From the NCBI GenBank assembly GCA_023055425.1, contig JALGPY010000006.1, positions 70,712,127 to 70,776,126 of the forward strand: DNA of 64,000 nucleotides. The letters are read 5' to 3'. How positions within the stretch are numbered: the stretch's first letter is position 1; every line of letters begins with the position of its first letter. The notes under the pieces are model-generated. The model made no database searches, had not been told where the DNA came from, and worked only from the letters and a program-made list of their open reading frames with translations. Of the stretch, positions 51,601 to 63,600 are shown piece by piece. The translations under genes were made by a program, and so were the position numbers. The stretch comes from Linanthus parryae (Eukaryota > Streptophyta > Magnoliopsida > Ericales > Polemoniaceae).

Positions 51601-52631
51601 ACGCCTACGGCCAACGCAGCAACTTTTGCTCCATTCCCAACGCGCAGGTCTATCTCCCCTTTAGCCAATCTTCTACTTCTCTTTAGATCCTGCACATTTC
51701 GACAAATGTGAGATCCACATCCAGTATCTAATACCCATGATGTAGAGACAGTTAAATTGACATCTACAACAAAAATACCTGGTGGTGGTGGAATCACTAT
51801 TCCAAGCCTCTTGTCCTCCAGATATTTTGGGCAGTTCCTCCTCCAGTGTCCAGGCTGACTGCAGTAGTGACACTCACCTTTAGTCACACCTTTGGCAATG
51901 CCACCAACAGGCTTAAGGGCAGGTTCCTTAGACTCGGCAACTGACTTGCCTTTGCCCTTGGAGGATGAGGCAAACCTTTTGCCCTTTCCTTTCTGCACCA
52001 TCATAATGGCCTTGCCCTTACCCTTGTTGATGCTTTGTTCAACTGTCCTCAACATATTGAGCAAATCTGGCTGCGGTTTCATGATCTCGTTCATGTTATA
52101 GTTCATGATGAACTGTCCATAACTCTCAGGCAACGATTGCAACACGAGATCGGTTGCCAACTCTTGGCTGAACGGGAACCCTAGTCGGGCGAGATTCTCC
52201 AAGTACCCGATCATACGGAGTACATGGGGTCCCACCGGGTTCCCTTCTGCCAGATGAAACTTGAACAATGCCTTATAGACCTCATACCTCTCAACCCTTG
52301 CCTGCTCTTGGAAGAGCTTCTTCAGATGCTCGATCATATCGACAGCATTCATGTTTTCGTGTTGCTTCTGAAGCTCAGAAGTCATGGTTCATAGCATAAG
52401 GCAGGCCGCATCATTAGCGTCATCAACACGCTTCTGATACGCCTTTAGGGCTGCAGGTGTTTGGTTCTTTGGACCTGCTGGAACATGCTCTTCTATTGCG
52501 TACAGTTTCTTTTCTTTCTTGAGAACGATTCTCAAGTTTATGTACCAATCAAGGAAGTTGGTTCCAGAGAGCTTGTCCTTCTCAAGGACATATTGTAGGG
52601 AATGTTGTGAACTCGATGAGTTGTTTGCCAT
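48681..52631 (-). pseudogene. gag-pol: Angela-like gag-pol polyprotein with four in-frame stops
   Basis: A single frame starts at ATG 52631 (MANNSSSSQ) and runs about 1317 codons to 48681. Order: copia gag (LSGTNFLDWYINLR), zinc knuckle CHYCSQPGHWRRNC (about 51850-51890), protease with LDTGCGSHIC, integrase zinc region (HCLLGHINEKR, CEACLLGK), core with HTDVCGP, RSDRGGEY and NGVSERRN, RT with MDVKKAFLYG and YVDDILLI (about 49644-49665), and RNase H ending DPLTKPL. Stops are at 52386-52388, near 50856, near 49641 and near 49329, all in one frame with no frameshift. Three interrupt codons read as Gln, Gly or Tyr in element 2. The mature proteins would form particles and carry out reverse transcription and integration. 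This copy cannot. Confidence 0.9.
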
Positions 52632-54385
52632 TTGGAATTCTACAAAAGGAAAATACGCAAGTTTTAGTATTTGTGAATTTTTGACTATATTCAATAATGG
52701 CTAGTTTATCAAATATAGCTCCCACTATTTTTCTACGGATTGATAACCCTCAAGATATTAATGCGGAAAATATCCTTATATTTTCTAGTGGGCCAAGATC
52801 CATGTTTCATCTCCTTATGAGCTTGCTTTGGCAAGTCACCCATAATTTGACTACTTTAGGTAGGAACAATTCCAATTGCATCTCTATGCAACTCTTGGTT
52901 CAATTGGGCAAATAACTCCTTATTTATCCATCCATATGGATAATCCCAATTGATTACCTCTAGGTTTTTAATCACATTAATAGCCTAGTTGTGTTCAACC
53001 TCTTATTTAAACAATTGCACATTACTAGCTTGTGCCATCGCATTCCATCATTATGAACCAAGTCGTCATGCTTTGGCACGCACGAACTTGATAAATCAAG
53101 ATGATAATGAGTGTTTAAATAACGAAAAGGCAAGAACACAATATTTTAATTTTGAGGGATTTTAGATTCAATTTTTAATTTTTTTGTTGATCAATATCAA
53201 CTAATCTATCTATTTGAGTTTGGGCACAACTCTAAATAATAGATCCGGGTTGTCTAATTATCTTATTATCTTAATTGCATGCATCATCCATAAATCAACC
53301 ACAAAATAATAAGACGGTAAAATAAACAACCACAAAACAAAAATAAACGTGATGTGGATATGGCCTTTTTCTAGACAAAGAAAATTCCAAGCCAATGGAA
53401 TTTTCTATGAACCCTAAAAGCAAACACATCTCCTTGCGTCTTGATCTTTTGGTCCATCCTTGATAGTCATGTGGAATGCTCCATGCTCCATCTTTTGTGG
53501 CTCCTTTTGGCTTTGGGCTTCTTTTCTTCAATCTTGGCTAACAATCTACTTTATCTAGCACTAGCTAACAAATATACTAAATAAAATAAATCTCACAAGT
53601 TGAGAAAAAAAATGGCTCGCAGGCCATAAAACCTTAATTAATTATTACAATTAATTGATCAGCTCGCAGGCCGTAAACCAAATTACAAAACTTAAACATC
53701 CACAACAAACCACATCCTAAGGCAATATCCAATCACCATGCGAATTGCACATAAACAGTTAAAATCCAATTTTAACGCGCTTGGTCAATTTTAATTGATT
53801 TTCGGATATTCTAGGGCTAAAACGGTCCATGCGGCCCAAAAATCTAATTGCACGGGCCCAAAATTTTAACGCGCTTGGTCAATTTTAATTGATTTTCGGA
53901 TATTCTAGGGCTAAAACGGTCCATGCGGCCCAAAAATCTAATTGCACGGGCCCAAAAGAGAACCGCAAAGGCCTTGGGCCGGCCGGCCCCTAGCCCACGC
54001 GGCTAGGCCGCGGGCTAGGGCTGCCCCAGCCCCTAGGCCGAGTCTTGCTTGGGCGGCAAGCAAGGAGGGGCGGTCCCTAGGGGGGGCGAATCTCCTTTGG
54101 GAGTTGTTTCCAAAACAACTCCCTTGCTTGGTGCCCAAGTTTGGTTGTTTCCTTGTATGGGAAGAACTCCTTCTTCCCAAAGGATGCCCAAACCCTAAAT
54201 CTAAGATCCTAAAATTTCTCAAACTCACTAATTCATGCATCCAATGCAAAAACTAGGTCTTGTTATGATAGATTATTGACAAATTGCATCATATGCTTGA
54301 TTTGTCTTGTTTTACGCGATAAACAACAATTTTAAGGTGTAAAACTATCAAAACGTAACACATAAACCACGTTTATGCCCTACGA
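52632..54385 (-). other. Long 5' leader of Angela-like element 1
   Basis: About 1.75 kb lies between the primer site and the gag ATG with no convincing ORF. It includes a 94-bp tandem duplication (53770-53957). A TTTTCCTTTTGTAG acceptor-like sequence sits just before the gag start, so the leader may be spliced. Confidence 0.55.
53770..53957 (-). repeat. 94-bp perfect tandem duplication
   Basis: Two copies beginning TTTTAACGCGCTTGGTC at 53770 and 53864 appear identical throughout. Confidence 0.9.
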
Positions 54386-54403
54386 CCACTAGCTCTGATA
54401 CCA
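54386..54403 (-). other. Primer-binding site of Angela-like element 1
   Basis: Read on the minus strand: TGGTATCAGAGCTAGTGG, one base from the LTR. It matches initiator Met tRNA for the first 12 bases. Confidence 0.85.
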
Positions 54404-54404
54404 C

Positions 54405-55833
54405 TACAGGATTTTGATCATGAATGCGCAACGGAAACACAAACAAATATAATCCATGAAATACCCTCGAAGGATCACGAATCACGAGACATAACGATGG
54501 TAAGGGAAGAAATCAATAACACACCTTAGGGTTTCTCCTTTGATGACTTCAAACGCGAATTGTGTCACGTTCTCTATAGTTGATCCACGCCTAGAGTTGA
54601 ATCCTTGATCTTCCAATCCTTGGAGCTAGCCCGGAATGAGGAAGAGGAAGAAGAATCACGCAAAACGAGACAAAACAAGGAGGTCTCGGCCTCCTTGTAG
54701 GCCGACGGGGACGGGCGGCAGCAAAGGGGGCGGCGGCTCTTCTTTGCTTGCTTGCTCTCTCCTTTTTGTTCTCTCCCACTCAAGTTATGATCAATAAGGT
54801 CATAAGTGTGGGAAGGAAGGAAGGAGTGTCCTTTATATAGTCCAACAAATCCTTGCCAACTACCTAAAGGACCTATTCTAGTCCTACTAGAATTCGGTTT
54901 AGTCCCTTCCTTGCAATTTAGTCCTACTAAGTTTGCAAGGTATTGCAAAGTGATCCTTCTAATTAATTAATCATATTAATCAATTCCCAAATCTAGTTCA
55001 ACTCTATATAGCGTGTGACCCCATAGGTTCTATCTAGTTGGTAGCAACAATTTGCTAATATGGAGCGGTTTCTAGCAAAACATCCATTCTAGCCAACTAA
55101 TAGAATAGTCATCTTGACAAACCTTGTACAAGTAATTGTCTCATCCCTTTGTCACTATATCCGGATTGGACACGAGACATACAAGTCACACTCGTATATC
55201 CAATCCACAGTTTCTCGATCCATGGAAATAGCCTTATTCGTGCAAATAACATCAATATCCCATATTGATTTATTTGAGTATGGTCAGACATTCTATAAGC
55301 ACTATCCCTCGAGTGGCCTAGGATATTTTCTCCCGTTATGTGGGAGGGACAAATTATATCTACGTCCACTACGATCTCTAAGCTTGCTTCTTATTGTATC
55401 CGGTACACGCCTTTATAACTACCCAATTACGGTGTAGCGTTTAACGCTACCAAAATCACAACAATCCACAACTAGAATATCTAGCGACTTCAAGTCTAAG
55501 GATGACAATACCATTGCACCACGAGAAGCACTTGTGACTTATCATAACGTGTATGTAGCCTTCTCGGAGATGGGTCAATCCAGTGCGTCATTACCCTTAA
55601 TGCACACCTATGTTTTGGATCATGATATCTCCATACCAATCCAACCCCATACTAGTCTATAGATGATTGTCCCATTAATCATTATACTGGACTAGGGATA
55701 TTTAAGATAAACAACACAATTTTAAATCTAAGGACTTCATTATATTAAATATCCAATAAATAATACAATGAATTTTCTAGCCATAAACAAATTCATACTA
55801 AACTAGATTGCCTCTAGGGCATCTATTCCAACA
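54405..55833 (-). repeat. 5' LTR of Angela-like element 1
   Basis: Begins TACAGGATTTTG (mutated from TGTAGGGTTTTG) and ends CCAACA on the + strand. TATAAA is on the minus strand at 54832-54837. It differs from the partner LTR by scattered substitutions, indicating some age. Confidence 0.9.
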
Positions 55834-58137
55834 TGGCATACATTAGACAACCAATAGCCCTAGAGTATTCCAGTTGAGACACAGCCTTGCCTTGGTTAGG
55901 CAACAATTTCACATTTGGTTCCATCGGAGTACTCACCGTAGAATAATTTTCACAGTTAAGTTTCTATAACACCTTCTCAATGTAATGAGATTGAGAAATA
56001 GTAATGGCGTTGTTCTCACGTTTAATCCTAATACCTAGGATTATTTCAGCCTCCCCCAAATCCTTCATTGAAAATTTAGATGACAAAAATTCCTTCGCTT
56101 GATCCACGTGATCTTGGGGTACCAAAGATCAACATATGACTCATTTACCTGAGTCATCAAATTTACTATATACACACTTGTCTGCTTGGTTCAAGTGATA
56201 ATCACTAGACAACACAATATCATCAAACTTTTGATGCCAATGTTTAGGAGCTTGCTTTAAACCGTAAATTGATGTAACAAGCTTACACACCTTAGGATCA
56301 TTTCCTGGCATAACAAATCCCACGGGTTGTTTCATATATATCTCCTCATCCAAATCACCATTCAAGAATGCGGTTTTCACATCCATTTGGTGAAAAATAA
56401 GATTATGTATAATTGCAAGAGCTATTAATAATCTAATCGTGGATATCCTAGCAACAGGAGCATATGTATCAAAGTATTCAATACCCTCTTTTTGTTTAAA
56501 ACCACGTACAACCAGTCGGGCCTTAAACTTTTCCACGGCACCATCTACTTTCATCTTCTTTTTGAAGATCCACTTGGCATCAAGTGGTTTCAACCCAGGA
56601 GGCAAATCAGATAATTCCCAAGTCCCATTTTGCATGATCGAATCCATCTCATCATCGATTGCTTCTTTCCAGAATGCAACATCACGAGATACCATAGCCT
56701 CACTATAATTCTAGGATCCTCCTCTATGCTAAAACAATAAGCATACTGAGTATGAACCTCATCCCTAGATCCGTCAACTAAATATAGTTGAAATTCAGAA
56801 CCATAGTCCTCGGCTACTCTAGATCTTTTATCCCTTCTTACTTCAGGTAAAGTGATGGCATCACTTGTTCCTTCATTTTGAGCATTGCTCAAATTCGGAA
56901 TCAAATCACTTGGTATAGGTATAGAAGAAAATCTTTCTTTATCAAAGATAGCATCTCTTGACTCTATTACAGTATTAATGGATACTGAGTCACTAGGTTC
57001 AATCACATAGAACCTATAAGCCTTGGAATGCATAGCATATCCAATAAAGATGCAATATATACCTCTTTCGCCAATATTATTTCTCTTGGGTTCATTGAGC
57101 CTAAAAATAGCTCTACAACCCCAAACTCTCAAAGAATGCAAGTTTGGAGGTTTACCATACCAAAGTTCATATGGGGTAGTTATGTTCCTTTTGTTAGGAA
57201 CCCGATTAAGCAGATAGCAAGCTGTTAACAAAATCATCACTCAAATATGAGTAGGAAAGCATGGAATTAACCATTTCCTATAGAGTTCGATTCATCCTCT
57301 CAGATATACCATTTTGTTGAGGTGTATAAGGAGCGGTGGTTTGGTGAATAATACCAACCTCTTGGAAATACTTAGGATCATAATATTTGCCTCATCTATC
57401 CGTGCGTAAAATCTTTATTAAACCATACTTTTGCAACTCAAATTCAGTTTTTTATGTCTTGAATTTATTTAAAGCTTCATCTTTAGAGTGCGACAAGTAC
57501 ACATAGCAAAACCGAGTAGCATCGTCTATAAATGTAATAACATACTTTTTGTTTCCTATAGACGGTGTTGCATAAAAGTCACATAGATCACTATGAATTA
57601 ATTCAAGCACCTTAGAGTCCCTTTTAACATCCTTAAAAGTTTGTCTAGTTATCTTAGTCAGCATACAAGTTTTACACCTTTCGGTATTAATATCAAATGA
57701 AGGAATTAGACTCATTTTGGACATATCTTGTAACCTTTTAAAGTGTACATGTCCTAAACGAGCATTCCAAAGTGTTGATTTATCAATACTAGTACTAGCA
57801 ATGCAAACAGAATTGTTACCAAAAGGAGCAACGATATTTAAACGAAGCATATCATTACATAAATAACCAAATCCAACAAAAGAGCCATGTTTTGTATACA
57901 AACTTATCCGACTCAATAACCTGCTTGTATCCAAGCTTATTTAATACAATTACAGACAAGAGATTCTTTCGGATCCCGGGTACAAACAATACATCATTCA
58001 AACTTAAAACATTTTCCAGAAGTAAATACTAGGTTAACACTTCCAACTCATTGGATTGGCTCGGTTGCAACATTCCCCATTCTTATTGTGGATCCATATT
58101 CAATGGTTTGCATGCTTGTAAACCATCTTTGATCATT
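55834..58137 (-). pseudogene. pol: Copia chain body 2 pol: integrase and RT lacking YVDD
   Basis: Integrase and RT are as in body 1: CYVYLSHSKDEAL at about 57480-57520, GYAMHSKAYRFYV at about 57010-57050, and RT in 56141-56695 with KARLVVRGFKQKEGI and MDVKTAFLNG. Compared with body 1, 22 bases carrying the YVDD catalytic box are deleted at 56135/56136. The TGA stop just upstream of that box is shared with body 1. The segment ends at the insertion (TGGCA, 55834-55838), where RNase H continues at 47239. Confidence 0.8.
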
Positions 58138-59136
58138 TCATACATGTCTTGTAGCACCCGAATCAACCCACCATGATATGTCATCATCCTGCACATAAAA
58201 TGCATCATAATTTAGGGATACATACTGAATTGAATTTTCAGGTTGTTCAATGAACATACCTTGTTGCTGATCTTGGAATTTCGGCCCTTTTCCCTTGCCA
58301 CTTGTGTCTTCACCTTTCTTACTTTTTCCCACACGAGAATCCTTCTTGAAGTGTCCTGGTTTCCCACACTGCCAACAAGCAGTCTGTGGCTTCTTGTTAG
58401 GATTCTTGTCTTGCTGTTTAAATTTCCTTTCCTCAGATGCGTTCTTTCCCTTCGAAGAATCCCCTTCCTCCATCATATTCACGGAACCTGGATCAACAGT
58501 AAGTTTTTCTTTGGGTTTTTCACTTTCTTGATCCCTCAAGGACTGTTCAATCTGAAAGTGACTGCCCAATTGCACCAAGAAAAGTTCTTCGTCCTTGTGC
58601 TTCAACTTATTCCTTACATCCTTTCATGATGGAGGCAGTTTATCAATCACACTAGAAACAGAAATTGATTCATCCATTTTCATGTTGTGTTGATTAAACT
58701 GCCCTAGGATCCGAAGCAATTCATGGTATTGCTCCATCACAGGCCTTGAATCAACCATTCTGTAATTGTTCCAATTACTGACCAGAAACTTTCTGCTTGA
58801 AGCATCTTCATCCATGTGTTTTGATTCAAGAGAATCCCACAGTTCTTTTGAACTCTCAACATTATGATAAACATCAAACAAGGAATCAAACATACCGTTA
58901 AGAATGTGTCCGCGACAGATGTAGTCATCATTCTCCCACTTTGATCTCCTCCTTGTCTGTTCCAGAGTTTCTACCTCCACGAATTCTGGCATCGGGATGG
59001 TTAGAACGTACACGACCTTCAGCGCCGTCAACAGGAAGTGCATCTTCTTCTGCCACCTTTGGAAATCCTACCCCTCGAACTTCTCCAATTTCATGAATTT
59101 ACTCGTCATGTCCTGAACAGTGTTGTCGTTCGTCAT
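58138..59136 (-). pseudogene. gag: Copia chain body 2 gag-protease N-terminus
   Basis: Homolog of 45367-46365, starting at ATG 59136. It is broken by an in-frame stop near 59069 and by a stop/frame change near 58610-58625. It shares with body 1 the Ser-for-Cys zinc knuckle (KKDSRVG) and the TGA after DSGATRHV. The 21-base leader to the LTR is also the same. Confidence 0.75.
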
Positions 59137-59157
59137 GATGCAGAATACTTTAATCTT

Positions 59158-59211
59158 TGTAGGAATTTGGGTTTTTTAGAACGGGAACAATTGAACTTGG
59201 ATAATCTCTGT
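59158..59211 (-). repeat. Right LTR of the copia chain, interrupted
   Basis: 54 bases match the LTR at 46387 up to GGATAATCTCTG, then the second Angela-like element begins. The remainder must lie beyond the window. Confidence 0.7.
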
Positions 59212-60633
59212 TGTAGGGTTTTGATTCATGGATCGCGCAAACGGAAGCATAATCAAACAAACAACCATGCAAAACCCTCCAAGGATCACAAGTCTAGATG
59301 CATAACGATAGTGAAGGTAAGAAATCATAAACACACCTTTGGGTTCTCCTTGATGACTTCAAACGCGAATAGTGTCACGTTCTCTATAGTTGATCCACGC
59401 CTAGAGTTGTTCCTAGATCTCCAATCTCCTTGGTGCTAGCCCGGAATGAAAGGAGGGTGAAGGAATCACGCAAAACGAGGCACAAAGAGGGGGTTCGGCC
59501 CTCTTGTGGCGTCGGGGACGAGGGGCGGCGGCAAGGGGGCGGCGTCCTCCTTGTTGCTTGCTCTCTCTCTCCTTTGTTCTCTCCTACTCTTGTTATGTTC
59601 TCTCTAGAGCATAAGTTGTGTAGGGAAGGAAGGAAGGAGGGTCCTTTATATAGTCCAACAACTCCTTGTTAACTACCTAAAGGACTTATTCTAGTCCTAC
59701 TAGAATTCAATTTAGTCCCTTCCTTGCAAATTAGTCCCTACTAAGTTTGCAAGGGTTTGCAAAGTGATCCTTCTAATTAATTAATCCAATTAATTAATTC
59801 CAAATCTAGTACAACTCTATATGGCGTGTGACCCCATAGGTTCTATCTAGTTGGTAGCAACTATTTGCTAATATGGAGCGGTTTCTAGCAAAACATCCAT
59901 TCTAGCCAACTAATAGAATAGTCATCTAGACAACCTTGTACAAGTAATTGTCTCATCCCTTTGCCTCCATATCCGGATTGGACACGAGACATACAAGTCA
60001 CACTCGTATATCCAATCCCTAGTTTCTCGATCTATGGAACAGCCATATTCATGCAAATAACATCAATATCCCATATATTGATTTATTTGAGTCTGGCCAG
60101 ACATTCTATAAGCACTATCCTTCGAGTGGCCTTGGATATTTTCTCCCGTTATGTGGGAGGGGCAAATCCTCTCTACGTCCACTACGATCTCTAAGCTTGC
60201 TTCTCATTGTATCCAGTACACGCCTTTATAACTACCCAGTTACGGTGTAGCGACCAAGATCACAATGATCCACAACTAGAATATCTATTGACTTCAAGTC
60301 TAAGGATGACAATACCATTGTACCCGAGAAGCACTTGTGACTCAACATAACGTGTATGTAGCCTTCTCGGTGATGGGTCAATCCAGTGCAACATTCCGTA
60401 ATGCACACCTATGTGTTGGATCGTGATATCTCCATACCAATCCAACCCCATACTAGTCTATAGATGATTGTCCCATTTAATCATTATACTTGACTAGGGA
60501 TATTTAAGATAAACAACACAATTGTAAATCTAAGGACTTCATTATATTAAATATCCAATAAATAATAAATGAATTTCTAGCCAATTACAAATTCATACTA
60601 AACTAGATTGCCTCTAGGGCATCTATTCCAACA
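59212..60633 (-). repeat. 3' LTR of Angela-like element 2, about 1422 bp
   Basis: TGTAGGGTTTTGATT...TCTATTCCAACA, with TATAAA on the minus strand at 59645-59650, next to the purine tract (minus strand GTGGGAGAC). Small indels distinguish it from element 1 LTRs. The five bases before it are TCTGT. Confidence 0.9.
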
Positions 60634-60647
60634 GTCTCCCACTTGCA

Positions 60648-63600
60648 CTAGAGCCAATCTGGCGCATCTCGTATGCCCATACTCCTAGTGTGCCCTTCAT
60701 GCTTCCACTGCGTGAGAGGCTTCGTAAGCGGGTCTGACAGATTATCATCTGTAGGAATCTTGCATATCCGAACGTCTCCTCTATTGATAATATCTCGAAT
60801 CAGATGAAACTTCCTGAGCACATGCTTGGACTTCTGGTGCGATCTAGGTTCCTTTGATTGCGCGATCGCCCCAGTGTTGTCACAAAACAACTCCACTGGA
60901 TCCGCAATGCTAGGGACCACACCAAGTTCAGAAACAAACTTTCTGATCCAAACAGCCTCCTTTGCTGCGCCATTTGCAGCAATGTACTCAGCCTCTGTTG
61001 TAGAATCAGCTACCGTCTCTTGCTTGGAACTCTTCCAGCTCACCGTTGCTCCATTCAGGCAAAACACATATCCCGACTGTGATCTAAAGTCATCTCTATC
61101 GGTTTGGAAGCTTGCATCAGTGTAACCCCTTACACGCAACTCTTCCTCACCGCCAAACATCAAGAAGGCATCCTTAGTTCTTCTCAAGTACTTTAGGATG
61201 TTCTTGACTGCAATCCAGTGACTCTCACCCGGATTGGATTGGTATCTGCTTGTCATACTCAAGGCATATGACACATCTGGTCTAGTACATAACATGGCGT
61301 ACATGATGGATCCTATGGCCGAGGCATAGGGAATCCTACTCATGCGTTCCTTCTCAATCTCATTGGAAGGACAACCACTCTTCGAAAGAGTGATTCCATG
61401 TGACATGGGCAAGAATCCCTTCTTGGAATCTTGCATGTTGAACCGTTTCAACACCTTGTCAATATATGTACTTTGACTTAGGCCTAGCAACCTCTTAGAT
61501 CTATCTCTATAGATCTTTATACCGAGTATATAGGCTGCTTCCCCTAAGTCCTTCATTGAGAAACACTTTCCTAGCCAATCTTTCACAGATTGCAGCATGG
61601 GAATGTCGTTTCCAATGAGTAGTATGTCATCCACATACAAGACCAGAAAAGCTACAGAGCTCCCACTAACCTTCTTGTAGACACAAGACTCATCTTCGTT
61701 TCTGATGAAGCCAAACTCTTTGACCACTTCATCAAAACGTCGATTCCAACTCCTAGAAGCTTGCTTCAATCCATAAATGGATCGCTGCAGCTTACAGACT
61801 TTGTTGGCTTGCTTTGGATCCTCAAAACCCTCCGGCTGTATCATATACACGTCCTCAAGGAGATTCCCATAAAGGAATGCTGTTTTGTCATCCATCTGCC
61901 AAATCTCATAGTCGTAGTATGCTGCAATTGCAAGTAGGATTCGGATGGATTTGGTCATTGCGACTGGTGAAAAGGTTTCATCATAGTCAATACCATGAAT
62001 CTGTCTGAATCCTTTAGCCACCAATCGGCCCTTATAGGTAATCACATTACCATCCATGTCGATCTTCTTCTTGAAGACCCACTTGCACCCTATGGGTCGC
62101 GCCCCATCAGGTGGTTCCACCAAAGTCCATACTTTGTTGGTATACATGGATTCCATCTCGGATCTCATGGCTTCAAGCCACTTCTGCGAGTCTGGGCCAT
62201 TCATGGCCTCCTCATAGGTAGTAGGCTCATCATCTATGAGCATCGTGTCACCGGAATGAGTTACGAGAAGTCCGTACCTCTCGGGTTCCTGGCGCACTCT
62301 ACTAGATCTACGAAGCTCTTGTGTTACCTGAACAGGTGGCTCCACAACTGCTTGTGATTCCTGTTCATGTTCCATAATCGGTTCAGTGATTTGTGGTTCT
62401 TGAATTTCTTCAATTTCTACATTCCTCCCACTTGCTTCTTTAGAGACAAATTCTCTTTCTAGAAACACGCCGGTCCGAGCAACAAACACTTTGTTCTCGG
62501 TTGGATTGTAGAAGTAGTATCCCTTAGTTTCCTTAGGGTACCCCACAAATTTACACTTATCCGATTTAGGCCCTAGCTTGTCTGATTGTAAACGTTTTAC
62601 ATAGACATCGCAGCCCCAAATCCTCATGAACGACAGTGTGGGACGCCTCCCACTCCACATCTCATATGGTGTCTTCATGACTGATTTAGATGGAACACGG
62701 TTAATGGTGAAAGCTGCACTTAATAGAGCGTAGCCCCAAAATGATAATGGAAGATCGGTTTGACACATCATAGACCGAACCATATCCAATAGGGTTCGAT
62801 TCCTCCTCCCGGACACGCCATTCCATTGTGGCGTTCCGGGTGGAGTGAGTTGGGACACGATCCCACACTCTCTAAGATAGTCGTCAAACTCTTGGCTTAA
62901 GTATTCTCCTCCACGATCCGATCGTAGAGCCTTGATACTTTTGCCAAGTTGCTTCTCTACTTCATTCTTGAATTCCTTGAACACTTCAAAGGATTCGGAT
63001 TTTGCCCTCATAAGGTACACAAATCCATATCTACTGTAATCATCAGTAAACGTAATGAAGTAGACATAACCACCCCTGGCAGGCGTGGCAAATGGCCCAC
63101 ACACATCAGTATGTATGAGCGCCAATTGCTCACTAGTCCTCTCACCTTTCTTATTGAAAGGGGACTTTGTCATTTTTCCCAATAAACAAGCCTCACATGT
63201 CTCATATGATTCAAAATCAAATGAGTCTAGTAATCCATCCTTATGGAGTCTAGATACACGTTTCTCATTTATGTGGCCTAAACGACAATGCCATAAATAA
63301 GCAGGATTTAAATCATTTATTTTAATCCGCTTGGTATTAATGTTGTAGACAGGATTACTTAGATCAAGGACATAAAGTCCATTAAATAATTGCGCACTAA
63401 AATAGTGAATATTATTCAAATAAAAGGAACAACAATTGTTCTTTATTGAAATAATAAAACCTTCCTTGTCCAAACAAGAAATAGAAATAATGTTTCTGCT
63501 CATAGCAGGCACAAAATAGCAATTATTTAATTCTAAAACTAATCCTGAAGGCAGAGATAGCTCGCACACGCCTATGGCCAACGCAGCAACCTTTGCTCCA

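Larger units (their letters stand above)
47240..55833 (-). mobile_element. Angela-like copia element 1, complete but with four stops
   Basis: LTRs are 47240-48666 (1427 bp) and 54405-55833 (1429 bp). There is a perfect TGGCA duplication (47235-47239 and 55834-55838), a Met-tRNA-type primer site and a gag-pol frame on the minus strand. On the minus strand the right-hand LTR begins TGTTGGAATAGATGCCCTAG, very like the Angela family. It is inserted in the RT/RNase H part of copia chain body 2. Confidence 0.9.
43014..59211 (-). mobile_element. Minus-strand copia chain: LTR-body1-LTR-body2-LTR
   Basis: The same LTR-like sequence (starting TGTAGGAATTTGGG on the + strand) occurs at 43014, 46387 and 59158. 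Between the copies lie two bodies of one copia family, both reading gag to pol on the minus strand. Body 1 is 43100-46386. Body 2 is 46679-47239 plus 55834-59157, split by an Angela-like insertion. The third LTR is cut by another insertion at 59212. The left flank is the LINE (preceding bases ACCTA); the right flank is outside the window. Confidence 0.75.

Noticed and set aside
54120..54256. Part of a 104-codon + strand ORF at 53942-54256 resembling a GC-rich gene
   Set aside because: It lies in the leader of a minus-strand copia, is Ala/Arg/Pro-rich because of local GC content, and has a mirror ORF on the other strand.
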